NCBI GenBank assembly: GCA_007859995.1
Contig: SMSL01000002.1
Span: forward strand, 1-64,000
DNA: 64,000 nt
Origin: Candidatus Brocadiaceae bacterium S225
GTDB lineage: Bacteria > Planctomycetota > Brocadiia > Brocadiales > Scalinduaceae
Reading direction: 5' to 3'
Shown here: positions 1-9,008 of the stretch, piece by piece
How the letters are laid out: the number at the start of each line of letters is the position of its first letter
How positions within the stretch are numbered: position 1 is the first letter of the stretch
Made by a program: the position numbers and the translations under genes
The notes under the pieces: model-generated
Databases searched by the model: none
Told to the model about the DNA's origin: nothing
Seen by the model: the letters and a program-made list of their open reading frames with translations, nothing else

Positions 1-100
1 CAAAGAGAGCTGTCATTAACCAAAATATAACAATATATAATTAACAGACAAATTTACAATTCTATAACAAAAACCTTGTCAACCAAATTCTAAGATATTT

Positions 101-355
101 TCAGAATATTTTCGATGAATAGTTACAGAGAATTTTTCTTAATTCCATATCATTTGCTGACAGGCTATAGAGTTTCTCCCTCTCCTCCATCTTTTCCACC
201 ACCTGGGTCACAGGCATTACCTCCATTTTGCTAAGCGCTTTTTCTTTTTGAAGAGCGACTTGAGTAATGGGCATTTCCTTCAAGCCTAAGAGTTCAGGCA
301 CCTTGCACCCTGCAAGAAATAAGATGGCTATGGATAAAATAAAAGTTTTTCTCAT
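101..355 (-). CDS. small lipoprotein, unknown function
   Basis: An 84-residue protein with a short basic start (MRKT), a hydrophobic stretch and a clear lipobox (LAGC, cysteine about residue 17), so it is predicted to be exported and lipid-anchored. The mature part contains two copies of a short phrase (MPITQV and MPVTQV, separated by a charged helix), suggesting an internal duplication. A GAGAAA-type ribosome site precedes the ATG. I recognise no family. It lies downstream of the surface-protein gene on the same strand but beyond that gene's terminator, so it is probably a separate transcript. Confidence 0.6.
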   Translation of the reverse strand: MRKTFILSIAILFLAGCKVPELLGLKEMPITQVALQKEKALSKMEVMPVTQVVEKMEEREKLYSLSANDMELRKILCNYSSKIF

Positions 356-530
356 TTTTTCTCCTTGATAGAATGGTAACTATAGAGCGATCCCCATAAT
401 AAGGTATACATGTTGTTCTATTTCGCGGTCATCGTACTATATATGCCTAAATAGTCAAGTATATTATTCCCCCGTATTTAGTTATATTAATAGTAAAATT
501 ATCTTTACAGTGCATACAGAATTTACCAAT

Positions 531-568
531 AAAAAAAGGAGGGGACTATTTATAAGCCCCCTCCTTTT
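531..568 (-). terminator. intrinsic terminator of the surface-protein gene
   Basis: An 11-bp perfect G/C-rich stem (AAAAGGAGGGG with CCCCTCCTTTT) with a loop of about 11 nt, followed on the minus strand by a run of T. It lies about 45 bp beyond the stop codon of the large surface protein. Confidence 0.85.
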
Positions 569-614
569 ATTTCATCCTCGTAATTAAAGGATTACTTACC
601 ACTACTTCTTAACG

Positions 615-3600
615 CTAATTGTGACGTTTCTTGTGATGTTTCTTGTGACTTTTATTATCACAATTTTTATGGCTTCTCTTGGAATCTTTCGAGTGGCTTT
701 TCTTGTATTTGCGTTTATGATGACCACTGCCGCTGTCATCATCATCACTACTGCCATCATCACTACTGCCATCATCACTGCTGCCATCATCACTGCTGTC
801 ATCATCACCGAGTTCATCTACCGGGCAAAGCACGCCACCTTTCAAGCTGGCCCCTTCAAGCACGGTGAAGTTTCCAAACACTGAACCAATACCAATTGGT
901 TTTGAACAACTGGTATGGATCCTGGTTTCAACGCCACTACTATCAGTGATGGTGATCTCGGTGCCAAGAGTTTCATTATCAGTGCCTATAAATGAGAACG
1001 CACCAAGATGATCAACATTTTCAGCAAATACTACATCTTCATTCTTCTGCGTCACCAGAATAAAGCCACTAGCGCCACCGTTCTCCAGTTTAAGACTGGT
1101 AACCTTTCCTTCACAACAGTCATCGTCACTGCTACTGCTGTCATCATCAACACCGTCATCAATGATTTCGTCAACCGGGCAGAGCGCGCCGCCTTTCAAG
1201 CTGGCCCCTTCAAGCACGGTGAAGTTTCCAAACATTGAACCGATACCAATTGGTTTTGAACAACTGGTATGGATCCTGGTGTTAAGACAACCATTCACAA
1301 AGATACTGATCTCGGTGCCCAGAGTTTCTTTATCAGTACCGACAAACGAAAATGCACCAAGATGATCAACATTCTCAGCAAATACTACATCACCATTCTT
1401 CTGTTTTACCGTAATAAAACCGGTATCACCACCGTTCTGCAATGTAAGATTGGCAACCTTTCCTTCACAACAGTCTTTGCCGCCATCGCCGTTCTGCGGT
1501 GAGCAGAGAATACCGCCGTTCCGGCTCTCCCCGCCAATGACCTCGAAAGAGCCACTGACAAGACCAGGCCCGATAGGTTTCGAGCAACTTGTATGGATCT
1601 TGGCGTTAAGACGACAACCCAAATAGAGGCTGATCTCGGTATTCTTCAAGTTGCCATCGTTGTCATTCACTATTTCAATATCAAACTGATCACCACTGTT
1701 GAGTGGGGCTCCGCTATCAAAAATCACCTGGCATGGTTTCTTTTGCTTTACCTTAACTACTGCCGGGTTTATTCCGTTATACTGAAGTGTGAGCCTGGTT
1801 ACCTTTCCATCGCAATCACCGCATATCAATTTAAAGCAGAAGTCAGCATTGAGAAAACTCTCTCCTGCTGCCAGATCAACATTGACAGTTGTTGCACAGC
1901 TACCGGGTTCTTTACCGGCAGGGGCTGTTGTCACATCCACCGTAACATCGCAGACGCCAGCTGGTACATCCGTAAACAGGTACGCACCAACATCGTTTGT
2001 AATCTGCATGTCAGTATAAACAGTCCCATCAGGAGCGGTACAAGTCAGGTTTACCGCTACTCCCTCTATACCTGGTTCACCAGGATCCTGTACACCATCG
2101 TCATTGAGGTCACACCAGACGAAATCACCTACTTCACTTAAAATTGTCTTGAAGCAGAAATCTGCGTCCAGGTAACTCTGTCCTGCACCAAGCTCAATAA
2201 TATTCGAGATTGGACAATTAGAGCCTTTTTCTTTACCAACAGGTACAGTTGCCAAATCCACTTCAACAACGCATTCTCCGGGAGGTACGCCTGTGAACAG
2301 GTACTCGCCGTCGGCATCTGTAGTCTGCATATCAGTATAAACAGTCCCATCAGGTTCAGTACAAGTCAGGTTTACTACTACTCCCTCTATACCAGGTTCA
2401 CCAAAGTCTGCCACACCATCATCATTAGTGTCACACCATACCAGATCGCCAATCACACCTGACTTAATCCTGAAGCAGAAGTCTGCATCGAGATAAATCT
2501 GGCCGGGTTGAAGCTGGACACTCACTATTTGCGGACATATACCCGGTTCTTTGTCAGCTGGTGCAGTATCCACCTCCACTGTGACCGTGCAGGAACCAGC
2601 CGGTACGCCGGTAAACAGGTACATTCCATTTGCATCAGTCGTCTGTATGCCTTCAAAAAGTACCGTACCATCTGTGCCCAGGCACTTCAGGACAACGTCC
2701 ACACCCGCGATACCAGGTTCGTCAGGGATCTGCTGTACGCCATCGTTATTAACATCATAGAAGACCGTGTCTCCTATCTCGCCTAGTTCCCTGAAGCAGA
2801 AGTCCACATCGTTGTAAATCTGTCCTGCCGCCAACTCGACATTAACAGTTGTTGGGCAGTTACCGGGTTCTTTATCAAAAGGTGCGGTTGAAACATCCAC
2901 CGTAACATCGCAGCTACCAGCTGGTACATCCGTAAACAGGTACAAACCATTTATTGCTGTAATCTGCGTGTCAATATAAACAACCCCATCAGGGTCAGTA
3001 CAAGTTAGTTCTACCGTCACCCCCGTGATACCAGGCTCACCAACATCCTGCACACCATTGTCATTAAGGTCACAGAAGACCGTGCCGTCAATTTCACCTG
3101 TTTCACTGTCAATTTCCCCAGATGAGTCAGCTGTGGAAATGGCCAGCGCGAGCCATGAATGTCCAGCTGCAGTTCCTATGAGCTCAACCCGGGCGTCATT
3201 ATTAGGGCCGAGGCTGGGAACATCGTTCTGGTCTATATGGTATATTCCACCATCCAGTGAAAGGCCATATAACTCACCATCGATAGTCGACCTGTCCATT
3301 CCATTTATCTTCGGTCTTGGAAGGAATGGTAGCGCACTTGGATCATCGTCTAAAAAACCTATGTGCGTCATATTAGCGTCCGGGGGATATATGTCGGTGT
3401 CAATTGACTGGAAATCCATACTGGGGAAATTGTCGTTTGCCAACCACACGTCTTTTGTTGTATCAGCGGCCATCGTTCGTACTACACCTCCGCCAATCCC
3501 CGGGCTAACTGTCTGGACAGGAGTTGCAGAAATTGGATTACCTATTGGATCAGTAGTATCAAAATTATTAATTTTGTAAATTGTGGGAGTATAGCTGTCG

Positions 3601-3977
3601 AAATCCGTGACCCAAAGTTCAGTTCCATTGAAGTTGAAGTCCGCCGCCTCAATCTCTGTTTTGTCCGGAACGACGATACCCATATTACCTAAAGGCGTTT
3701 CTATTCCGGTTGCAATTTCTATTCTATAGAGATTTCCATTTTGATCTGTTCCATAAAGGTTTTTACCAGCCAGATCAATGGCTAAGCCCTTGAACGGAAC
3801 TGAGAAAGTAAAAGAATCAAATGGTGATGGTTCAATTTGGCCAGTTTCTAAATTGATCAAGCGAATTTCATTTGCATCATTGCTTCCATATCCAACAATA
3901 GTTGTTTGTGCATTCACGGATCTTGTCAATCCTGACAAAGCAACTAACAATCCGGTGATTAATAATAATTTTTTCAT
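615..3977 (-). CDS. large secreted SdrD-B repeat surface protein (putative adhesin)
   Basis: A 1120-residue exported protein. Residues 1-23 form a signal peptide ending at VNAQ. Residues 24-290 resemble a beta-propeller-like sensor/adhesin head. Four SdrD-B/Cna-B-like domains of about 105 residues follow (about 292-715), each with a Ca-binding type loop (D-x-N-x-D-G-x-Q-D then GEPGI) and paired cysteines ending in DFCF. Three related Cys-rich modules come next (about 716-1055; CCEGKV start, IHTSCSKPIG middle). The last 65 residues are an Asp/Ser/Gly run followed by a Lys/His-rich basic tail with no sortase motif or membrane anchor. SdrD-type folds are rigid stalks on cell surfaces. The gene follows the pilus operon but has its own riboswitch/terminator leader and 3' terminator, so it is likely regulated by c-di-GMP. 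How it is retained on the surface is unknown. Confidence 0.85.
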   Translation of the reverse strand: MKKLLLITGLLVALSGLTRSVNAQTTIVGYGSNDANEIRLINLETGQIEPSPFDSFTFSVPFKGLAIDLAGKNLYGTDQNGNLYRIEIATGIETPLGNMGIVVPDKTEIEAADFNFNGTELWVTDFDSYTPTIYKINNFDTTDPIGNPISATPVQTVSPGIGGGVVRTMAADTTKDVWLANDNFPSMDFQSIDTDIYPPDANMTHIGFLDDDPSALPFLPRPKINGMDRSTIDGELYGLSLDGGIYHIDQNDVPSLGPNNDARVELIGTAAGHSWLALAISTADSSGEIDSETGEIDGTVFCDLNDNGVQDVGEPGITGVTVELTCTDPDGVVYIDTQITAINGLYLFTDVPAGSCDVTVDVSTAPFDKEPGNCPTTVNVELAAGQIYNDVDFCFRELGEIGDTVFYDVNNDGVQQIPDEPGIAGVDVVLKCLGTDGTVLFEGIQTTDANGMYLFTGVPAGSCTVTVEVDTAPADKEPGICPQIVSVQLQPGQIYLDADFCFRIKSGVIGDLVWCDTNDDGVADFGEPGIEGVVVNLTCTEPDGTVYTDMQTTDADGEYLFTGVPPGECVVEVDLATVPVGKEKGSNCPISNIIELGAGQSYLDADFCFKTILSEVGDFVWCDLNDDGVQDPGEPGIEGVAVNLTCTAPDGTVYTDMQITNDVGAYLFTDVPAGVCDVTVDVTTAPAGKEPGSCATTVNVDLAAGESFLNADFCFKLICGDCDGKVTRLTLQYNGINPAVVKVKQKKPCQVIFDSGAPLNSGDQFDIEIVNDNDGNLKNTEISLYLGCRLNAKIHTSCSKPIGPGLVSGSFEVIGGESRNGGILCSPQNGDGGKDCCEGKVANLTLQNGGDTGFITVKQKNGDVVFAENVDHLGAFSFVGTDKETLGTEISIFVNGCLNTRIHTSCSKPIGIGSMFGNFTVLEGASLKGGALCPVDEIIDDGVDDDSSSSDDDCCEGKVTSLKLENGGASGFILVTQKNEDVVFAENVDHLGAFSFIGTDNETLGTEITITDSSGVETRIHTSCSKPIGIGSVFGNFTVLEGASLKGGVLCPVDELGDDDSSDDGSSDDGSSDDGSSDDDDSGSGHHKRKYKKSHSKDSKRSHKNCDNKSHKKHHKKRHN
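1830..3104 (-). repeat. four tandem SdrD-B coding repeats
   Basis: Four in-frame copies of about 315 bp inside the surface-protein gene, clearly related at DNA level (for example the shared segment coding for VNLTCT and DGTVYTDMQ). They suggest expansion by duplication and could change copy number by recombination. Confidence 0.8.
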
Positions 3978-4283
3978 TGTTTATCCTTGCTTTAAGTATC
4001 TTCCTGAAAAATAAAGTCTTATTATTCTTTCTGCTATACCTCTATTTATTTATTCATTTTTTTTTATTTTCTCCGATAGATTAGAAAAATATTTACGATT
4101 ATTTTAGTGTATATTTATTTGTAGATGATGGTATTTATCTTATGTGTTCAACTTATCTGATTAATAGTATTTTGTCCGACTTTATTGATGCCTTTTCTTC
4201 CTTGATATTCATAACCATAAACGATTTCAAACCAAACTTTGTTTTCCGGTTACTGAAGATAAAAGTCTCATACTTTCCCTTCA

Positions 4284-4326
4284 GAAAAAAAGACCCGGAT
4301 CAGAAAAATATTTCCGACATGGGCCT
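4284..4326 (-). terminator. riboswitch-linked intrinsic terminator
   Basis: On the minus strand AGGCCC pairs with GGGTCT and, inside it, TCGGAAA pairs with TTTCTGA. A run of seven T follows. It sits between the aptamer at 4368-4449 and the surface-protein start. The 5' arm (GAAGGCCCAT) is also complementary, with one G-U pair, to ATGGGTCTTC inside the aptamer, which gives a plausible antiterminator. Confidence 0.8.
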
Positions 4327-4367
4327 TCTTATGCCTTCTATTAATGCACCAGGTAAGCTACAATCGG

Positions 4368-4449
4368 TTAAGACTGGTAACCTGGCATTCTTTCTATGGA
4401 AGACCCATGGCTTTGCGTCCCAACTTCACAGTTGGTTTGCCTTTTTCAG
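4368..4449 (-). promoter_or_regulatory. c-di-GMP-I (GEMM-I) riboswitch aptamer
   Basis: Read on the minus strand, it has the GEMM-I signature in order: GGCAAACC, a 6-bp hairpin CCAACT/AGTTGG closed by a GUGA (GNRA) tetraloop, GGGACGCAAAGCC, a second hairpin region containing GGGTCTTC, and CAGGTTACC. The AAGG before CAAACC fits the A/G positions that contact c-di-GMP in known aptamers. It lies in the leader of the surface-protein gene, just ahead of an intrinsic terminator. Identification rests on consensus recall, not on a covariance search. Confidence 0.87.
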
Positions 4450-4528
4450 AAATAAGAAAGTTCAGCTATAACACTTATCAGATACGAAATGATAAGCTAT
4501 ATTTTTTTGTTAATCTGCCTTGTTTAAA

Positions 4529-5119
4529 TTAATAAACATACTTGATAACTCCAAGTTCATCTTCAGCTCCTCGTAATGAGAGATTCCGTTTCTCATTTTC
4601 TTTTCCTAATAAAACTACATTTTCCGTTTCTATCTCCATTACCTGTTCTTCACCTACCCAATCCCCTTCCTTAACCCATACACCGTTGATATTTGCCCTG
4701 ACTATATTACCGCCTTGAAAAATACCGTTTACACTGCTTGCCACAACTCCCTCTTTCCATTCTGCATATTCGGAATATGAGCCTACCGTCTCTGCCTTTT
4801 CCTCAAATCTTACACCTGAAGGCAGCGAAAATGGGTTACGATATGCAGTTACTTTTTCCATGGAGTTATCATCGGTTTTTACCTCTTCACCGTTTAAGGT
4901 AGTGAGGCAGGCACCAAGAGTTCCAGAGATGATAACGGCCGGTATAAGGAGGAATTTAGCCCTGATTTGCGATGTAAATTGGTATGATATAAACTTTCTT
5001 AATATTGGATTTTCTGACAGTAATCCACTATCGGGATTCATAAAAACGCTGATGGTACCATTCAGCCTGGCATATAGGTTATTTAATTTCCGGAATACTG
5101 AGTCACTTGACAATCGCAT
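4529..5119 (-). CDS. pilP: PilP-like pilus assembly protein
   Basis: A protein of about 196 residues, last gene of the pilus operon. It has a hydrophobic segment near residues 56-72 ending in LGAC, then a disordered linker and a beta-rich domain (VNGIFQGGNIVRANINGVWVKEGD-type pattern, broken here by my paraphrase) typical of PilP/GspC homology regions. In the pilus machine PilP connects the inner-membrane PilMNO complex to the secretin. An AAGGAG site lies 9 nt before the ATG at 5119, which is why I prefer it to the ATG at 5128. It overlaps the end of pilO by 17 nt. The unusually long N-terminal extension before the membrane segment is odd for the family. Confidence 0.7.
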   Translation of the reverse strand: MRLSSDSVFRKLNNLYARLNGTISVFMNPDSGLLSENPILRKFISYQFTSQIRAKFLLIPAVIISGTLGACLTTLNGEEVKTDDNSMEKVTAYRNPFSLPSGVRFEEKAETVGSYSEYAEWKEGVVASSVNGIFQGGNIVRANINGVWVKEGDWVGEEQVMEIETENVVLLGKENEKRNLSLRGAEDELGVIKYVY

Positions 5120-5726
5120 TATTGACATCTCCTTTCTTACTATACATGTTTATTTTCATATTTGATGTTAACCTGGGATATTTCTTTTCACCACCGCTTA
5201 TATCCAATCTTTCAACAACAAGGAAGGTTTCCAGATGCTGAATAGTCTCCATGAAGGCTTCCAGTTTGTCATATTTACCTCGCAGGCTGAGGTCCAGCAC
5301 AGTTCTGGTAAAGGCGGGCGCTTGAACTTCAGATGGTTTTTCCGCTTCTTTTCCAGTACCACTAATTTCAGCCGGTGGTGGTTCATGGACAGTAGAATAC
5401 ATATTGATAACTTTTAAATCCAACCTTTTAGCCTCGTCCTCAATTGTTTTTACCAGTGAAATTATCTCTCCGCTTGTAGCTAATTTTGCTTTGAGGCTAT
5501 CAAGCTGTTCCTCCAGCTTTGCAACTTGTTCCTTCAGCGGCTTGAAGATGGCAACCTGTATTTTGGCATTTCTTATCTCACTATCCTTTGCTTCTATGTC
5601 TTTACGTATTTCAATTATTTTTTTCTGTGTGGGTTCGTAATAAAGCATATAAAACCCTGCTGACAAGGCTATTGCTCCGATAATTCCCATCATAATACGT
5701 TGTTTTTTGTCCAGCTTTGAAATCAT
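5103..5726 (-). CDS. pilO: type IV pilus biogenesis protein PilO
   Basis: A 207-residue bitopic inner-membrane protein: short cytoplasmic start (KLDKKQR), one membrane helix (about 11-29), a long coiled coil (about 30-95) and a C-terminal ferredoxin-like domain ending in a periplasmic strand-rich region. This is the classic PilO architecture and length. PilO dimerises with PilN to form the alignment complex. The start codon overlaps the pilMN stop by 4 nt (ATGA), so translation is probably coupled. Confidence 0.88.
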   Translation of the reverse strand: MISKLDKKQRIMMGIIGAIALSAGFYMLYYEPTQKKIIEIRKDIEAKDSEIRNAKIQVAIFKPLKEQVAKLEEQLDSLKAKLATSGEIISLVKTIEDEAKRLDLKVINMYSTVHEPPPAEISGTGKEAEKPSEVQAPAFTRTVLDLSLRGKYDKLEAFMETIQHLETFLVVERLDISGGEKKYPRLTSNMKINMYSKKGDVNNAIVK

Positions 5727-7444
5727 AAGATTTCACCTCCTATATAATTATATCGACAGCTAAGCTGGAATCTTAAGCCGTCTATTGTATAACTCTTTTC
5801 CTCCACTACGGAAATCATACGTACGTCATCAAATAGTGGAGAACCTTTCAGGGCTGCCATAAAATCGGACAGAGCAGGCCCTCTTTCATCCAGGAAGAAT
5901 GTAGTGCCATATATCTGGATAAATTTTTTCCCCTCCTGTTCATTAACACTGAGTTGTTCCAAACGTGTATTGTCAGGGGCGCAACGCCTCACCTCTTCTA
6001 ATATCCAGGCTGGATCCGCACTCTCTCTGAGGAGCGTCAGCGGTAAGGAACCTAGTTCTGTCTGCAGCTGCCCCTTTTTTACGCTTAAAGCTTGTGCCGC
6101 AATACTTATAGAATCTAGAGACGAGAACTCTTTTGTTTTTCTATCCAATTCCGCGCTGCTACCGGCCAGCTTAGCCGATACACTCCAGTAAATAACAAGC
6201 ATAATTAAAACCGCCACACAGCTCGGAGCAACTAAAGGCTTGATAAAGCCGCGATTCTTCTTTGCCGCCTTCTTCTTCAAACGAAGGAAACTCAGATCTT
6301 TGTTTTCCCATGCGGCTAACCCGAGAGGCATAACGAATGCAGATGCAACGTCCGCAATATCGTCTTTAGATATTCTTCCTGCAAAATCTACGGATTGAAA
6401 TGGATCTGACAACTCTATCTCTATTTCCAAATCACCGGCCAGGAATTCCCCCAAACCTTTCAATCCAGCGCCACCGCCGGACATAATAATCTGTTCTACC
6501 TTAGGTATCTGAAATTCTGTCGTGTAAAAATCGAAACTGGTTCTGATCTCACTTAATAGCCTCTCCAGAAAAGGCCTCATGAGCCTTGGTATCTGATTGG
6601 GCGACACACCTTCCTTTGTCGTCGTGCCGGTCGCTGTGGATGGTGGTAAGCCGTATTCGAATTTAATACCCTCAGCCTCTTCATAAGTAAGCGTACGCGA
6701 ACTTCCCTCCCCGGTTGCCAGGGGCTCTGTCATCAGGGAACTTGTAACCTCATCGCCACCCAGATTGATGGTCCTCGTAAATTCCAATATCCCGTTATTT
6801 AATAAACTAATGGTTGTCCTCTCATGACCGATATCCAGCAAGGCTATTACTCTGTCTTCACATGTTTTATTGCTGAGCTGGAATGCTTTCCATAAAACCA
6901 TGGGGGCAACAGTCACCGCTACAATCCTCAGACCTGCCGCACGGATAATAGATTTTTGCTGTTCTACTACCTCTTTGGGAGTTGCCGCAAGGAGGATATC
7001 CTGGTTTTTTACACCACCTACATCTTTCTCTCCAACAATTATATAATCCACTTCCAACTGTTCTACAGAAAAGGAGACCTGCTTTGTCGCCTCAAATGGA
7101 ATAACTTCGTCAAGCTCATCCTGAGGCATTGGGGGCATGGTAATACGCCTTACAAATACCTGAGATCCGGACACCATAACAACTACATCTCTGGCGGAAA
7201 TACCACCTTCGGCCAGACACTCTTTTATCAACTTTGCCACTGCTTCCGGGTCCCTTTCGGCAGTCCTCATTCCCGGGGGTAATTTCTTCTTTGCAAGACC
7301 TCTTACCTCAGGGCATTTACCGGTAAGGCTGAACTCCAGTACTTTTATCCAGTAACTGCCAATATCAATACCCAGCGTTGTGCGTCCACTACTTTTTTCC
7401 ATTTTGAATGATGAAAATTTCTGACCTAACATAGCGCTGTTCAC
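5723..7444 (-). CDS. pilM: fused PilM-PilN pilus alignment protein
   Basis: A 573-residue protein in which two normally separate pilus proteins are joined. Residues about 20-365 are an actin-like PilM ATPase domain (TLGIDIGSYWIKV phosphate loop, LLDIGHERTTISLL second loop, SGGGAGLKGL adenosine motif). After a Lys-rich linker, residues about 400-422 form one membrane helix and about 425-573 match PilN (coiled coil then a domain with APDNTRLEQL). PilM normally binds the cytoplasmic tail of PilN, so the fusion makes this contact permanent. It is coupled to pilO by a 4-nt overlap. Confidence 0.88.
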   Translation of the reverse strand: MNSAMLGQKFSSFKMEKSSGRTTLGIDIGSYWIKVLEFSLTGKCPEVRGLAKKKLPPGMRTAERDPEAVAKLIKECLAEGGISARDVVVMVSGSQVFVRRITMPPMPQDELDEVIPFEATKQVSFSVEQLEVDYIIVGEKDVGGVKNQDILLAATPKEVVEQQKSIIRAAGLRIVAVTVAPMVLWKAFQLSNKTCEDRVIALLDIGHERTTISLLNNGILEFTRTINLGGDEVTSSLMTEPLATGEGSSRTLTYEEAEGIKFEYGLPPSTATGTTTKEGVSPNQIPRLMRPFLERLLSEIRTSFDFYTTEFQIPKVEQIIMSGGGAGLKGLGEFLAGDLEIEIELSDPFQSVDFAGRISKDDIADVASAFVMPLGLAAWENKDLSFLRLKKKAAKKNRGFIKPLVAPSCVAVLIMLVIYWSVSAKLAGSSAELDRKTKEFSSLDSISIAAQALSVKKGQLQTELGSLPLTLLRESADPAWILEEVRRCAPDNTRLEQLSVNEQEGKKFIQIYGTTFFLDERGPALSDFMAALKGSPLFDDVRMISVVEEKSYTIDGLRFQLSCRYNYIGGEIL

Positions 7445-7516
7445 TCCGTTAATTATTATGTTGTATTAGGATTAAATTGTAAGAATATAGGTTTGTAATA
7501 AACCGTTACAACTACT

Positions 7517-8776
7517 TTAGTTTGCAGACACCGCCTCCTGCCAGGACTGTATCGTTATAGAGGGTATTGTCGCATTCATAGCGTTAAAAAAAATATCATT
7601 TATCTGGATAATTGAAGGATTTCCAGCTGCCCACAATTCATTTCCATTGCCATACTGAATTATACCTCCATCCATATTTGGGTCCGCTACACTCCCTCCC
7701 CCATTCATCTTAACATCTCCCTCACAGATTATTATACCGTTTACCTGCCAGTTGCCACCCAGAGATATATCTCCTTTTACCCAATAAATTCCATAAATTG
7801 TTTTGTTATTACATGGGCTGAGATCACCACTTATATATGTTATATTAGGCATTGTATTCGTTGGTGTATCGTAATAATAGCTACCGTTAGGGTAATTGTC
7901 GACGACAGTAGGATTATAATGCCCCTGATCTGCGGCTATGATCTTAAAAAACTCTTCATCTAAAGTGGGTACGGAATCAGCGGGAGTCTGGTATATCGTC
8001 TGTACCGGAAGTGTCCTACTCCCATCGGATGGGGCGGCAGAGGAGTCAGCATATGTGCCACTGGCAAATTCAACAGTAGAATCGACGGCGGTAATATCCA
8101 CGCCATCCTGCCAGACATTAAAAGCTCCGCTTCCACTTCCTCTGATACTACCTTCTGTATGTATACCTGGTTCTACTGCAGAAGCGCTGTTATCCGTAAC
8201 GTTCGCCTTGATCTTAATTTGTCGTTTTGCCACAGTAGTACCGTCTCTAAGGATTTTGCCGGTTGCTATTATGGTGTAAAGAGTGTTATTAGCAACACTA
8301 TCATCCAAATCATCATCGTACACGTCATCATCCGAACCGCTATCATCATCATCGTTATTACCACGATCAGTACCGGCAGGATATTCATCAACAATGGTAT
8401 TCGCAGAGGGGTATGGTCTTTCAACCCAGAACTCAGCAGTTTCGGTACCGAAGGACGATTCGACATTCGATACAACGAACGGAGCGCTCCTTGTGCCAGA
8501 TCCGCAAGCTGGAAAATCAGGACAACTACTGGTATCCTTAGATAGGAATCTGTACTTCGCATCCTGTAGTGCGAACATCGCAGCCGACTCAGCCAGAAAA
8601 AATGCCTTGTTAGAATTTACGGTCAAAGGTGCGGACACTTTCCAGCTTCCCATAATAGAGGTAAAAACTCCTCCCATTACTGACATAATCACCATTATTA
8701 CTATGATGGGAGCGATTGAAATCCCTTCACTTCTATTTAACAATTCCGCAAATCTTTTTAGGGATTTAGTTGTCAT
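7517..8776 (-). CDS. PilX-like pilus assembly protein with acidic insert
   Basis: A protein of about 419 residues with a PilX-type N terminus: short basic leader, a hydrophobic helix, then the NSNKAFFLAESAAMFALQDA pattern found after the membrane helix of PilX proteins. It lacks the GFTLxE prepilin cleavage motif, as PilX-type proteins often do. Around residues 155-175 there is an Asp-rich run (NNDDDDSGSDDD and onward). The C-terminal half resembles a right-handed beta-rich or bactofilin-like fold with many Gly/Asn/Ile residues. The ORF could begin at a TTG at 8818, but the ATG at 8776 is preceded by GAGAAA and gives a normal short leader. It is likely a minor tip component of the pilus. Confidence 0.7.
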   Translation of the reverse strand: MTTKSLKRFAELLNRSEGISIAPIIVIMVIMSVMGGVFTSIMGSWKVSAPLTVNSNKAFFLAESAAMFALQDAKYRFLSKDTSSCPDFPACGSGTRSAPFVVSNVESSFGTETAEFWVERPYPSANTIVDEYPAGTDRGNNDDDDSGSDDDVYDDDLDDSVANNTLYTIIATGKILRDGTTVAKRQIKIKANVTDNSASAVEPGIHTEGSIRGSGSGAFNVWQDGVDITAVDSTVEFASGTYADSSAAPSDGSRTLPVQTIYQTPADSVPTLDEEFFKIIAADQGHYNPTVVDNYPNGSYYYDTPTNTMPNITYISGDLSPCNNKTIYGIYWVKGDISLGGNWQVNGIIICEGDVKMNGGGSVADPNMDGGIIQYGNGNELWAAGNPSIIQINDIFFNAMNATIPSITIQSWQEAVSAN

Positions 8777-8957
8777 AGCTTTTCTCAGTTTTATTTCTTC
8801 CTTCAGAATACTTCGCAAAACAGTTGCCAGTTTTGATGATACTGGGATATAGGATACTTTACCGGTCTTTTTTCCGGCTCAGTTGGTATTTTAAACAGTG
8901 TGTAGGGTATTTAAACATTTTTACAAATGCGATATCAGCTGTGAGCGAATAACTATT

Positions 8958-8990
8958 GTAAGGGTGGATTCGCTTCGCCTAATCCACCCA
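8958..8990. repeat. palindromic repeat (GGGTGGATT family)
   Basis: Inverted arms GGGTGGATT and AATCCACCC around a CGCTTCG-type loop, in the gap between two minor pilin genes. The same arm sequence forms the internal hairpins of the MITEs at 15.7, 41.5 and 44.9 kb. It is therefore a solo or reduced relative. Confidence 0.7.
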
Positions 8991-9008
8991 CAATACTAAA
9001 CATCAGGG

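Noticed and set aside
602-884. Open frames opposite the surface-protein tail (Met/Val-rich)
   Set aside because: They are shadows of the low-complexity Asp/Ser and Lys/His codons on the other strand.
1008-3579. Several 60-184 codon frames inside the surface-protein gene
   Set aside because: They lie on other frames of a gene with clear signal peptide, repeats, leader and terminator, and none shows domain features or ribosome sites.
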